Positions 1 to 6,873 of a stretch of 8,456 nt of DNA are shown here, piece after piece (the first letter of the stretch is position 1; the number at the start of each line of letters is the position of its first letter). Source of the stretch: Clostridia bacterium. GTDB taxonomy: Bacteria > UBA6262 > WVXT01 > JAUXBS01. The notes beneath the pieces were generated by a model. It made no database searches. It had not been told where the DNA came from and saw nothing but the letters and a program-made list of their open reading frames with translations. The position numbers were made by a program, and so were the translations under genes. Where the stretch lies: assembly GCA_030619245.1 (NCBI GenBank), contig JAUXBS010000038.1:1-8456 (forward strand), in the 5' to 3' direction.

Positions 1-864
1 ACTGCTTTTTGTTTATTAAGGAAAAATATTTCCTTTAAAAAAATAGTTATTTCACAAATAGTTACAGCATTACTTTTTTCAGTTCAATTTAAAACTATAC
101 TACAATTATCTTCATTAAAATGCTGGATTCCTAAGCCAACTCTGGATACAGTAAGAAAATGTTTTAATCGTTATTGGGGAAATGATCATATTTTAATAAT
201 AATAGCTATAATCGCGATATTAATATACTTCATAAATACGTTCACTGTGAATAGAAAAATCAAGAGAAATGTTGATGTTTCTGAAAAAATATTACTCTTT
301 TGGATATTTTTAACATATGTCATGATGCATATCAAATCTATTGTTTCTTTGCCAGTATTAGTACCAAGAACTGCTGGTGTTATTTATCCTGCAATTGTTT
401 TGTTGTTTTCTAGAGGAGTATTCCTTATTAAAAATAAGAATATTATTATATTCTTGTGTTTGTTTGTTTTAATTTCATTTAGAAATATATTTGTTATAAA
501 ACACTTTTGTGTTAGGCCTCGCAAACAACAATTCAGGGAAGATGCAAAAATATGTGTGACTGACAGGGAAATACTTGATGAGAGTATAGTATTCTCTTAT
601 GCTCATAATAAGAAGTACTTTGAATACTATTTTGATATGTTTAATTGTCCGCGCAGGGTAATAAAAAATCTAAAAATACCAAAGAGAAGGATAGTTGGAA
701 GTATTAATAGTATTGTCAGAAGGAACAAAAAACAATATTTCTGGTTGCTTACGGGGCATCTGAGGTTCCCCGAGGAAGTGCTTGATGAGTTAAATAAGGA
801 GTATAGGTGTATTAAGCATGAGAAATTAATAGGAGCGCAGGCGATACTGTTTGCTGTGAAATAA
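1..864 (+). CDS. GT-C glycosyltransferase (family 39 / ArnT-like), C-terminal part, cut by left edge
   Basis: Frame 1 is open from base 1 to the TAA at 862-864, giving 287 visible residues of a longer protein. A GTG at 247 is an internal codon, not the start: it has no Shine-Dalgarno and the frame stays open upstream. Visible residues begin with a membrane segment (about 8-36), then a loop with the W-x-P-x-P pattern (W42, P44, P46) seen in membrane GT39/ArnT-like enzymes. Further membrane segments follow at about 63-80, 90-110, 115-138 and 144-160. The soluble tail contains an FEYYF stretch and ends with a WLLTGH...GAQAILFAVK segment resembling the C-terminal domain of GT39-like proteins. Such enzymes move a sugar from a polyprenyl-phosphate donor to an acceptor on the outer membrane face; donor and acceptor are unknown here. 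The gene is unusually AT-rich, including its soluble tail, and mixes AGA and AGG arginine codons about equally, unlike the genes downstream. The family call is reasonable; the catalytic N-terminus is not in the window. Confidence 0.72.
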   Translation, partial: TAFCLLRKNISFKKIVISQIVTALLFSVQFKTILQLSSLKCWIPKPTLDTVRKCFNRYWGNDHILIIIAIIAILIYFINTFTVNRKIKRNVDVSEKILLFWIFLTYVMMHIKSIVSLPVLVPRTAGVIYPAIVLLFSRGVFLIKNKNIIIFLCLFVLISFRNIFVIKHFCVRPRKQQFREDAKICVTDREILDESIVFSYAHNKKYFEYYFDMFNCPRRVIKNLKIPKRRIVGSINSIVRRNKKQYFWLLTGHLRFPEEVLDELNKEYRCIKHEKLIGAQAILFAVK

Positions 865-889
865 TTATACTTCAAGGGAAGGTTATCAA

Positions 890-2032
890 ATGGAAGTACT
901 ATTTGTAATAATAGTTCTGGTTATCATGTATGTTTACATGGTTTATCCCTTGTTGTTAATATTATTAAGTTATTTGAAAAAAACAGATACGGTTGATAAA
1001 ACCGGCATTTTCCCATTTGTTACCATTCTTATTACTGCATATAATGAAGAGGATATAATAGGGAAGAAACTTGATAATACGCTTCAACTGGATTATCCAA
1101 AGGATAAACTTGAAATCATCGTTGTTTCCGACGGTTCCACGGATAATACAAACAGGATAGTAAGAGAGTATGAAGGTAAGGGGGTAAAACTTAATATTAT
1201 TGAAAAGAGGGCAGGGAAGACCGCTGCCCAGAATGATTCGGTGGTAAAAGCCGGGGGTGAAATTATAGTGTTTTCTGACGCAAACGGCATGTATGAAAGA
1301 GACGCAGTATCCAAACTGGCCGGGAATTTCAGGGATGAAAAAACCGGGTGTGTCTGCGGGGAACTGCTTTACACGGATGCTCGCGGGGATACGGCGGGGA
1401 AGGGTGAAAACCTTTACTGGCGGTATGAAAGGTTCTTGAAAAAAAAGGAGAGTGAGCTCGGTTCAGTTCTCGGGGCGGCGGGTTCAATCTATGCCGTGAG
1501 GAAGGAACTGTATGTTCCCCTGGATGAATCATTAATCAGTGATTTTTTAGAGCCGCTCAAGGTGCGTGAAAAAGGATACAGGGTAAGCTATGAACCTGAA
1601 GCCATTTCCCGGGAGGAAACCTCGGCGTCAATAGGTGATGAATTTAAGCGGAAAGTAAGAATTATCACCCGCGGGATTTTTGGTTTGTTTGCCGTAAAGA
1701 ACCTGTTGAATCCCTTTAAATACGGTTTATTCAGCATTCAATTAATATCGCATAAACTGCTGAGATGGTTAATTCCGATTTTCATGGTTTTTCTTTTTAT
1801 ATTAAATATATTGCTTTTAGATAAAAAAATGTTTATAATTATATTCTATTGCCAGATGATGTTTTATGCGTTTTCCTTCGTGGGTTATTTGCTGGAAGGA
1901 AAAAAGGTTAAAGCAAGGGTGTTTTTTATGCCGCTGTACTTCTGCATGGTTAACCTGGCGGCATTATCCGGATGGTGTAATTTTATCAGAGGCAGGAAGA
2001 ACATATTATGGGAAACCCGGGAAAGACAATAA
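890..2032 (+). CDS. Membrane-anchored family 2 glycosyltransferase
   Basis: A 380-residue GT2 (GT-A fold) enzyme expected to transfer a sugar from a nucleotide-sugar at the cytoplasmic face during glycan assembly. Residues 3-29 form an N-terminal membrane helix. The catalytic domain spans about 42-245: ITAYNEE (48-54), SDGSTD (80-85), KRAGKTAAQN (106-115), the metal-site motif FSDAN (128-132, Asp-Ala-Asn instead of Asp-x-Asp, common in this GT2 group), GAAGSIYAVRKE (195-206) and the acid-bearing ISDFLEPL (216-223). An RKVRIITRG stretch (254-262) sits where processive relatives carry the QxxRW-like acceptor motif. Three C-terminal membrane helices lie near 292-310, 313-333 and 343-361. The ATG at 890 is preceded by AAGGGAAGG (874-882) at good spacing. 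The gene starts 25 bases after the previous stop and overlaps the next by 25 bases. GC rises from about 28% to about 50% inside its N-terminal third. Family is secure; sugar specificity cannot be read. Confidence 0.92.
   Translation: MEVLFVIIVLVIMYVYMVYPLLLILLSYLKKTDTVDKTGIFPFVTILITAYNEEDIIGKKLDNTLQLDYPKDKLEIIVVSDGSTDNTNRIVREYEGKGVKLNIIEKRAGKTAAQNDSVVKAGGEIIVFSDANGMYERDAVSKLAGNFRDEKTGCVCGELLYTDARGDTAGKGENLYWRYERFLKKKESELGSVLGAAGSIYAVRKELYVPLDESLISDFLEPLKVREKGYRVSYEPEAISREETSASIGDEFKRKVRIITRGIFGLFAVKNLLNPFKYGLFSIQLISHKLLRWLIPIFMVFLFILNILLLDKKMFIIIFYCQMMFYAFSFVGYLLEGKKVKARVFFMPLYFCMVNLAALSGWCNFIRGRKNILWETRERQ
1994..1999 (+). promoter_or_regulatory. Ribosome binding site of the second GT-C gene, inside the GT2 gene
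   Basis: AGGAAG lies 8 bases before the ATG at 2008 and inside the last codons of the preceding GT2 gene, whose stop is at 2030-2032. It supports the ATG at 2008 as the real start and implies translational coupling of the two glycosyltransferases through a 25-base overlap. Confidence 0.7.
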
Positions 2033-3498
2033 TCGGTAAGGATAAGAAAGTTTTACTCTGGATTATCCTGGTCGCGGTGGTAGTGAGGCTTGTATGTATA
2101 AATTCCTTATTGCTGGATTGCCATAGTTTCAGGCAGGCGATTACCGCGATGACTTCAAGGAATATATGCAGGGGTGACGGGAATCTTTTCATGCCGCTGA
2201 GGGATGACGGAGGGGCCAAACGTATAATCGCTAACGGGGAGTTCCCGGTGTATCAGTATACTGTTGCTGTATTCTATAAAATATTCGGTGTTCATGAGAT
2301 TATAGGGAGGCTGGTGAACGTTTTCTTTTCCGTATTGTCAATATTTTTTCTTTACCTGCTGGTTAAAAATATATTAGACAGGAAACTGGCATTATTAACT
2401 GCGGGTGTTTATTCGCTGGTCCCGTTGGCTGTTTATTACAGTAGGACATTCCAGAGGTTTGGCATGGTTATATGTTTTTTAATAGGGGGGCTTTATTTCT
2501 TTAATAAATGGGTAAATAAACCAAAATGGTATTTTTCTATCCTGGCAGTGATATTCTGTAATATTTCTTTCCTGATGTATCCTCCCGGGATGTCCGTGAT
2601 ATTGCCCATGGCTTATCTGGCGTATTCCAAATACGGTAAAAAGGCTTTTAAAGATTATAGGTTATACCTTACATTTTTCTGTTTAGTTATTTTTACCTTT
2701 GCCTGGATATACTATTTTGTTAAAATAAGCGGGGGAGGCGCGTTTGCCTGGCATCATGACTGGGGAAACTGGAAGTACTATTTTACCTGGCTGAATATTA
2801 ATTACTTTTTTAAAACCATGTTTTATGTCCCCGCCAAGTTCGTATTTACGCCTTTAGGATATGCAGCGCTTATAATCGGGATTATAAAAAGTTCTGAAAA
2901 AAAATACAGGATGTTTTATTTCTGGATGTTAGCCATTTACATTAATTATGCGCTGGACCCTTATCCAAGTTTCCAGGTACTGCATGAGTATTACTATTAC
3001 CAGCTTGTCCCGGCCGGGGCGGTTTTTATTGCCGTGGGGCTTGACTGGTTATGGCAGAGGAGAAGGCTCCTGCAGGTTGCTTCCTTCAAAAGGGTAATGG
3101 TAATACTGGTTCTGATTATCTGTTCGGTTTCAAGCATGTATCCCTGCAAGAAGGCCATGATGCGTTATGTGACGAGATGGAGGATTAACCAGTACCTTCC
3201 TTCTTTGACTGTTAGAGGAATTACGGAAAAGGATTCCCTCGTGGTATATGCGGGAGGCAAGCCCCAGCTGGTATATTACTGTGACAGGATAGGCTGGAAA
3301 ACGTCAAAATATCCGGGGTGTCGCGGTTCAAGAGGACATGCCGCCATAGAACGGTACAAACGTAAGGGGGCTGATTATCTTGTGAATTTAACAACAGGGG
3401 ATTTTAAGGAAAAACATAAAAAATACTTACTGGACCTTCAGGAGCATTATAAGTTAATTGAAAGAACAAATGATTATGTTATATATAAATTAATCTAA
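2008..3498 (+). CDS. GT-C family integral-membrane glycosyltransferase (GT39/PMT-like)
   Basis: A complete 496-residue polytopic protein. A first membrane helix (about 14-36) is followed by the catalytic-loop pattern D37-C-H-S-F-R-Q-A-x-T-A (37-47), a variant of the D-x-H-x-(W/F)-R-Q signature of PMT-like bacterial GT-C enzymes in which the Asp is the probable catalytic base. GEFPVYQY (77-84) is the second typical loop element. About ten further membrane segments fill 85-380, with a HEYYYYQL element (326-333) before one of the last. The C-terminal soluble part carries the family's LVYYCDRIGW block (421-430), GADYLV (454-459) and ends YVIYKLI. These enzymes use polyprenyl-phosphate-linked sugars at the periplasmic or outer face to modify lipid-linked glycan, lipid or protein. 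It is the second GT-C gene in the window; its C-terminal domain differs from that of the first, so the two are not simple duplicates. Family confident, substrate unknown. Confidence 0.88.
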   Translation: MGNPGKTIIGKDKKVLLWIILVAVVVRLVCINSLLLDCHSFRQAITAMTSRNICRGDGNLFMPLRDDGGAKRIIANGEFPVYQYTVAVFYKIFGVHEIIGRLVNVFFSVLSIFFLYLLVKNILDRKLALLTAGVYSLVPLAVYYSRTFQRFGMVICFLIGGLYFFNKWVNKPKWYFSILAVIFCNISFLMYPPGMSVILPMAYLAYSKYGKKAFKDYRLYLTFFCLVIFTFAWIYYFVKISGGGAFAWHHDWGNWKYYFTWLNINYFFKTMFYVPAKFVFTPLGYAALIIGIIKSSEKKYRMFYFWMLAIYINYALDPYPSFQVLHEYYYYQLVPAGAVFIAVGLDWLWQRRRLLQVASFKRVMVILVLIICSVSSMYPCKKAMMRYVTRWRINQYLPSLTVRGITEKDSLVVYAGGKPQLVYYCDRIGWKTSKYPGCRGSRGHAAIERYKRKGADYLVNLTTGDFKEKHKKYLLDLQEHYKLIERTNDYVIYKLI

Positions 3499-3512
3499 AG
3501 GATGGATAAATA

Positions 3513-4862
3513 ATGCTGTACGCCATTATATCGGTAATAATTGACGCTTTCTTGGTAAACGCGGGAATAACCCTTTCATTCCTGATAAGGTTTAAAGGGC
3601 AGGTTCCTGAAATAAACTTCATGCCTTATAAAAGCCTCTGGTTGTTCGTTACAATCATTATGCTTGGTGTCTTTTACTCATTCGGGTTATATCATCGCAA
3701 GAAGAATTATACTACGGTGAACATTATTGACAATACGATAAGAAGCGTTTTTTTTGGGACGCTTATCCTCTTTGTCGCCGTGTACAGCGTAAGGTTAAGG
3801 CTCGGGAAGTTCCCCACTTCGGTTCTTGGGATTTCCTGGATAGTTAATACGGTATTTATCGGCGGCTGGCGCCTGTTTGCAGGCCTTTTCAGGAAGATAG
3901 CCCCTAAGAGATTACTGGTGATAGGGAAGGGGACAGAAGAAAGAAATTTACTTGAGAATATTATCAAGAATCCCGGATGGGGGTACCGGCTGGTCGGAGT
4001 CATGGATGAGAAAATCAATAAACTTGATATTCCCGGGGTCAGGCTGCTAAAGTCAATGAAGACCGTAAGGGGTTTTATCGTGAAGGAAAATATTGATGAG
4101 GTTATTATCGCCCTCCCGGATAACATGCATAATAGGATAAGTGAGATTGTTTCCCAGTGCCACGGGCTTGGCGTGAGGTTCAGCATTATACCGAACCTGT
4201 ATGAAATATTCCTGAGCAGGACGGACGGGGATGAGATAGACGGCCTGCCTTTAGTTGAGGTGATGGTTTCACCCATAGGCGGCGTTAATGAGGTTATTAA
4301 AAGGCTGGTGGATATCATTGTATCCGCTGCGGGGTTGTTGTTATCCCTGCCGGTTTTATTAATACTTGCAATGTTCTCAAAGCTTGAGGACAGGGGGAGT
4401 ATATTTTTTAAACAGGAGAGGGTTGGAAAAAACGGCAAGGTGTTTAACTGTTATAAGTTGAGGACCATGAGTGAAGGGGCTGAAGAAAAGACAGGCCCTG
4501 TCCTGGCAATAAAGGATGACCGCAGGATAACAAGGCCCGGGAAGTTCCTGAGGAAATCCCGCATTGACGAAATCCCGCAGTTGATAAACGTTATGAAGGG
4601 GGACATGAGCCTGGTCGGGCCGAGGCCTGAAAGGCCGTTCTTCGTTGAAAAATTCAAGAAGGATATACCGGGATACGTTGAAAGACTGCAGGTAAAGCCG
4701 GGGATTACAGGCCTGGCCCAGGTGAACTCGGCTTATGATATTTCAGCGCGGGATAAACTGCATTTTGATTTAATGTATATCAGGAAGCAGTCCGTGTTCA
4801 CGGATTTAAAAATTATGTTTAAGACTGTATGGGTAATGCTCAGCAGCAAGGGAGCGTATTAA
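3513..4862 (+). CDS. Polyprenyl-phosphate hexose-1-phosphate transferase (WcaJ-type initiating sugar transferase)
   Basis: At 449 residues this has full WcaJ/TIGR03025-type architecture. Four N-terminal membrane helices lie at about 3-26, 42-60, 79-96 and 102-122. A Rossmann-like CoA-binding domain starts at KRLLVIGKG (132-140). The catalytic bacterial sugar-transferase domain runs from KRLVDI (263-268) to the end. It begins with a membrane-associated hairpin (about 265-288, with Pro280), followed by FFKQERVG (298-305), YKLRTM (314-319), the catalytic Asp-Glu pair in IDEIPQ (D352, E353), the LVGPRPER block (367-374) and PGITGLAQV (396-404). The enzyme transfers a sugar-1-phosphate (often glucose- or galactose-1-phosphate) from a UDP-sugar to undecaprenyl phosphate, the first committed step of glycan assembly. 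The start at 3513 follows AAAGGA (3497-3502), 14 bases after the previous stop. Class very secure; the exact sugar is inference. Confidence 0.95.
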   Translation: MLYAIISVIIDAFLVNAGITLSFLIRFKGQVPEINFMPYKSLWLFVTIIMLGVFYSFGLYHRKKNYTTVNIIDNTIRSVFFGTLILFVAVYSVRLRLGKFPTSVLGISWIVNTVFIGGWRLFAGLFRKIAPKRLLVIGKGTEERNLLENIIKNPGWGYRLVGVMDEKINKLDIPGVRLLKSMKTVRGFIVKENIDEVIIALPDNMHNRISEIVSQCHGLGVRFSIIPNLYEIFLSRTDGDEIDGLPLVEVMVSPIGGVNEVIKRLVDIIVSAAGLLLSLPVLLILAMFSKLEDRGSIFFKQERVGKNGKVFNCYKLRTMSEGAEEKTGPVLAIKDDRRITRPGKFLRKSRIDEIPQLINVMKGDMSLVGPRPERPFFVEKFKKDIPGYVERLQVKPGITGLAQVNSAYDISARDKLHFDLMYIRKQSVFTDLKIMFKTVWVMLSSKGAY

Positions 4863-4865
4863 GGG

Positions 4866-5795
4866 ATGAATATACTGGTGACCGGAGGAGCGGGGTTTAT
4901 CGCATCGCACGTGGTTGACGCCTGCATCAGGGAAGGGCACAGGGTTATTGTTGTTGATAACCTTTTCACAGGCAGGAAGGAGAACGTTAATAAAAAGGCG
5001 GAGTTTCATAATCTGGACATCTGCAGCAGCAGGCTTGAGGGCCTCTTCAAGGAAAATAATATTGATATTGTAAGCCATCACGCCGCGCAGCTTGACGTCA
5101 GGAAGTCCGTGGAAAATCCCATATTTGACGCGCAGGTGAATATTATCGGTTCGTTGAACCTGCTTGAGAATGCGGTTAAATATAAGGTTAAAAAGTTCAT
5201 ATTTGCCTCTTCGGGAGGTGTCATGTACGGTGAAGCGGGAGATACCCCTCCGGATGAGACTTTTCCCGCGAATCCCAGGTCGCCGTACGGTGTTTCAAAA
5301 CTGTCGGTCGAGCATTACCTGGCTTATTTCGGCGGGCTTTATGACCTGGAATATACTATACTCAGGTACGCGAATGTTTACGGCCCCAGGCAGGACCCGT
5401 TTGGCGAGGCGGGTGTTGTGGCAATATTCTCAAATGCAATGCTTAAGGATGAAAAAGTTAAGATTTTCGGGGACGGTGAACAGCTGCGCGATTATGTTTT
5501 TGTCGGGGATGTAGTCAGGGCGAATATCCTGGCGCTGGGTAAGGGTGATAAGGAATTAATAAATATAGGCGCAGGCAGTACCAATTCGGTGAACACTCTT
5601 TTTAAGGAAATGAAGAAGATAATAAATTATGATAAGGAACCTGTTTACAGGGATAAGAGGCCGGGAGAGTTATTCAGGAGTTCGCTGGATGTGAGCAGGG
5701 CGGAGAAGGTACTGGACTGGAAATCCGGGGTGGAGTTTAAAAAGGGATTATCCGATACCATAGGATATTTCAGGAGAGAAATAAATGAAGGTTAA
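4866..5795 (+). CDS. NAD-dependent sugar-nucleotide epimerase/dehydratase, UDP-glucose 4-epimerase-like
   Basis: A 309-residue extended SDR protein, the usual length for short GalE-like epimerases. The Rossmann glycine motif TGGAGFI is at 6-12, and D31 at the end of strand 2 indicates NAD rather than NADP. HHAAQLDVRKSV (71-82) matches the family's HxAAQ-x-x-V-x-x-S block, ASSGG (114-118) carries the catalytic Ser, and YGVSK (141-145) gives the Tyr-Lys pair. RYANVYGPRQ and the late FGDGEQLRDYVFVGDV block are typical of UDP-hexose 4-epimerases and related enzymes. Likely reaction: interconversion of UDP-Glc/UDP-Gal or UDP-GlcNAc/UDP-GalNAc, supplying substrate to the neighbouring transferases. 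It starts 3 bases after the previous stop, in the same frame, with AAGGGAG (4848-4854) as Shine-Dalgarno, and overlaps manC by 11 bases. Family certain; 4-epimerase likely; a dehydratase or another epimerase is not excluded. Confidence 0.88.
   Translation: MNILVTGGAGFIASHVVDACIREGHRVIVVDNLFTGRKENVNKKAEFHNLDICSSRLEGLFKENNIDIVSHHAAQLDVRKSVENPIFDAQVNIIGSLNLLENAVKYKVKKFIFASSGGVMYGEAGDTPPDETFPANPRSPYGVSKLSVEHYLAYFGGLYDLEYTILRYANVYGPRQDPFGEAGVVAIFSNAMLKDEKVKIFGDGEQLRDYVFVGDVVRANILALGKGDKELINIGAGSTNSVNTLFKEMKKIINYDKEPVYRDKRPGELFRSSLDVSRAEKVLDWKSGVEFKKGLSDTIGYFRREINEG
5772..5778 (+). promoter_or_regulatory. Ribosome binding site of manC
   Basis: AGGAGAG sits 6 bases before the ATG at 5785, within the last codons of the epimerase gene. 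It fixes the manC start and creates an 11-base overlap, so manC translation is probably coupled to the epimerase. Confidence 0.7.
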
Positions 5796-6861
5796 GGCAG
5801 TAATCATGGCAGGCGGGGTTGGCGAGAGGTTCTGGCCGAAGAGTAGGATAAAGAATCCGAAACAGCTCCTTCCCATTACCGGTGACAGGCCGATGATAAA
5901 GAACACGGTTAACCGTTTGAAGACGTTTATGCCGGTTAAGGATATAATGATAATTACAGGGGAGTTATACGTAAAAGCAATCCGCAGGCTGGTACCTGAG
6001 CTCCCTGCAGCCAATGTCATAGGTGAACCGCTGGGCAGGAACACGGCTCCCTGTATAGGGCTTGCCGCGGTGAAGATCAAGGAAAAGGACGCGGTAATGA
6101 TTATGTTCCCGTCCGATCACGTGATTTCACCCGTGAAAAGGTTCGCGGAAACCCTGAGGTGGGCAGCGGTTCTTGCTGAAAAAACAGATAACCTGATAAC
6201 CATGGGGCTCAAGCCGTCCTGCGGTTCAACCGCATACGGTTATATAAAAGAGGGAAAGAAGTTTGTTTTAAAAGACGGCGGCAAGGGGAGGGGGAAACCC
6301 CGGGGGATAGAAGCCTACCGGGTTGAGGCTTTTGTGGAAAAACCCGATGAGAAGACAGCCGGGAAGTACGTTAAGAATGGCAGTTACCTGTGGAACAGCG
6401 GCATTTTTATATGGAGGAAGTCAGTTATCCTGTCTGCCATGAAAAAACACCTGCCGGATGTCCATAAAAAATTATTAAAAATAAAGGGGAGCAATATAAA
6501 GAGTATTTACCCGGCAATTGAGAGGGTATCAATAGACTACGGTATAATGGAGAAGGTGGACAACAGGTTGATTATCGCCGCTGATTTTAACTGGAATGAC
6601 GTTGGTTCCTGGGAGGCCCTGGATAAGTGTTTCCCTAAAGACAGGCGGGGTAATATAAAACAGGGGAACGTTTTATCGTTTGATAGCAGTGATAACATGA
6701 TATTCGCCGAAAAGGACCTGGTGGTTACCCTGGGAGTGTCCGGGCTTATTATTGTTTCAACGGACGATGCGATTATTATACTGAAGAACGGCAGGGGTGA
6801 AGAGGTCAAGAAGGTCGTAGGCCGGTTGAAGGTTGATAAGAAACTAAAAAAATATTTGTAA
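5785..6861 (+). CDS. manC: Mannose-1-phosphate guanylyltransferase (GDP-mannose pyrophosphorylase)
   Basis: A 358-residue enzyme converting mannose-1-phosphate and GTP to GDP-mannose and pyrophosphate. The nucleotidyltransferase signature MAGGVGERFWPKSR is at 8-21, followed by NPKQLLP (24-30), GRNTAPCIGLAA (84-95), FPSDH (108-112, metal and nucleotide site), FVEKPD (183-188), YLWNSGIF (201-208), SIDYGIMEK (249-257) and FNWNDVGSW (268-276). The length fits the single-domain type: the isomerase cupin domain of long bifunctional ManC/AlgA proteins is absent, so mannose-6-phosphate must come from a gene elsewhere. A Lys/Gly/Arg-rich segment of roughly a dozen extra residues (about 158-176) lies between the YGYI element and FVEKPD and is encoded by an unusual G-rich tract. 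It is followed 12 bases later by the mutase that makes its substrate. Confidence 0.94.
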   Translation: MKVKAVIMAGGVGERFWPKSRIKNPKQLLPITGDRPMIKNTVNRLKTFMPVKDIMIITGELYVKAIRRLVPELPAANVIGEPLGRNTAPCIGLAAVKIKEKDAVMIMFPSDHVISPVKRFAETLRWAAVLAEKTDNLITMGLKPSCGSTAYGYIKEGKKFVLKDGGKGRGKPRGIEAYRVEAFVEKPDEKTAGKYVKNGSYLWNSGIFIWRKSVILSAMKKHLPDVHKKLLKIKGSNIKSIYPAIERVSIDYGIMEKVDNRLIIAADFNWNDVGSWEALDKCFPKDRRGNIKQGNVLSFDSSDNMIFAEKDLVVTLGVSGLIIVSTDDAIIILKNGRGEEVKKVVGRLKVDKKLKKYL

Positions 6862-6866
6862 GGGAG
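6861..6866 (+). promoter_or_regulatory. Ribosome binding site deciding the GTG start of the mutase
   Basis: AGGGAG lies 7 bases before the GTG at 6874. The in-frame TAA of manC (6859-6861) lies just upstream, no other start codon occurs between it and GTG, and the conserved KFGTDGWRG N-terminus begins three codons later. GTG is therefore effectively forced as the start. A second GGAGG (6868-6872) is too close to the GTG to serve. Confidence 0.75.
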
Positions 6867-6873
6867 CGGAGGA

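Noticed and set aside
247..864. A separate 205-residue gene starting at GTG 247
   Set aside because: The same frame is open back to base 1 with family-consistent residues (membrane segment, W-x-P-x-P loop), and no Shine-Dalgarno precedes the GTG. It is treated as the inside of a gene cut by the window edge.
3707..4438. Long - strand open frame (243 codons) opposite the sugar transferase
   Set aside because: The + strand protein there carries complete, conserved catalytic motifs. The - strand translation is low-complexity Ser/Ile/Thr-rich with no recognisable motif, as expected for an antisense shadow.
5164..5514. Alternative + strand frame of 116 codons inside the epimerase gene
   Set aside because: It lies entirely within the conserved epimerase coding sequence (Ser and Tyr-Lys active site), is rich in Arg/Leu/Ser as expected from a frame shift of that sequence, and matches no family I recognise.
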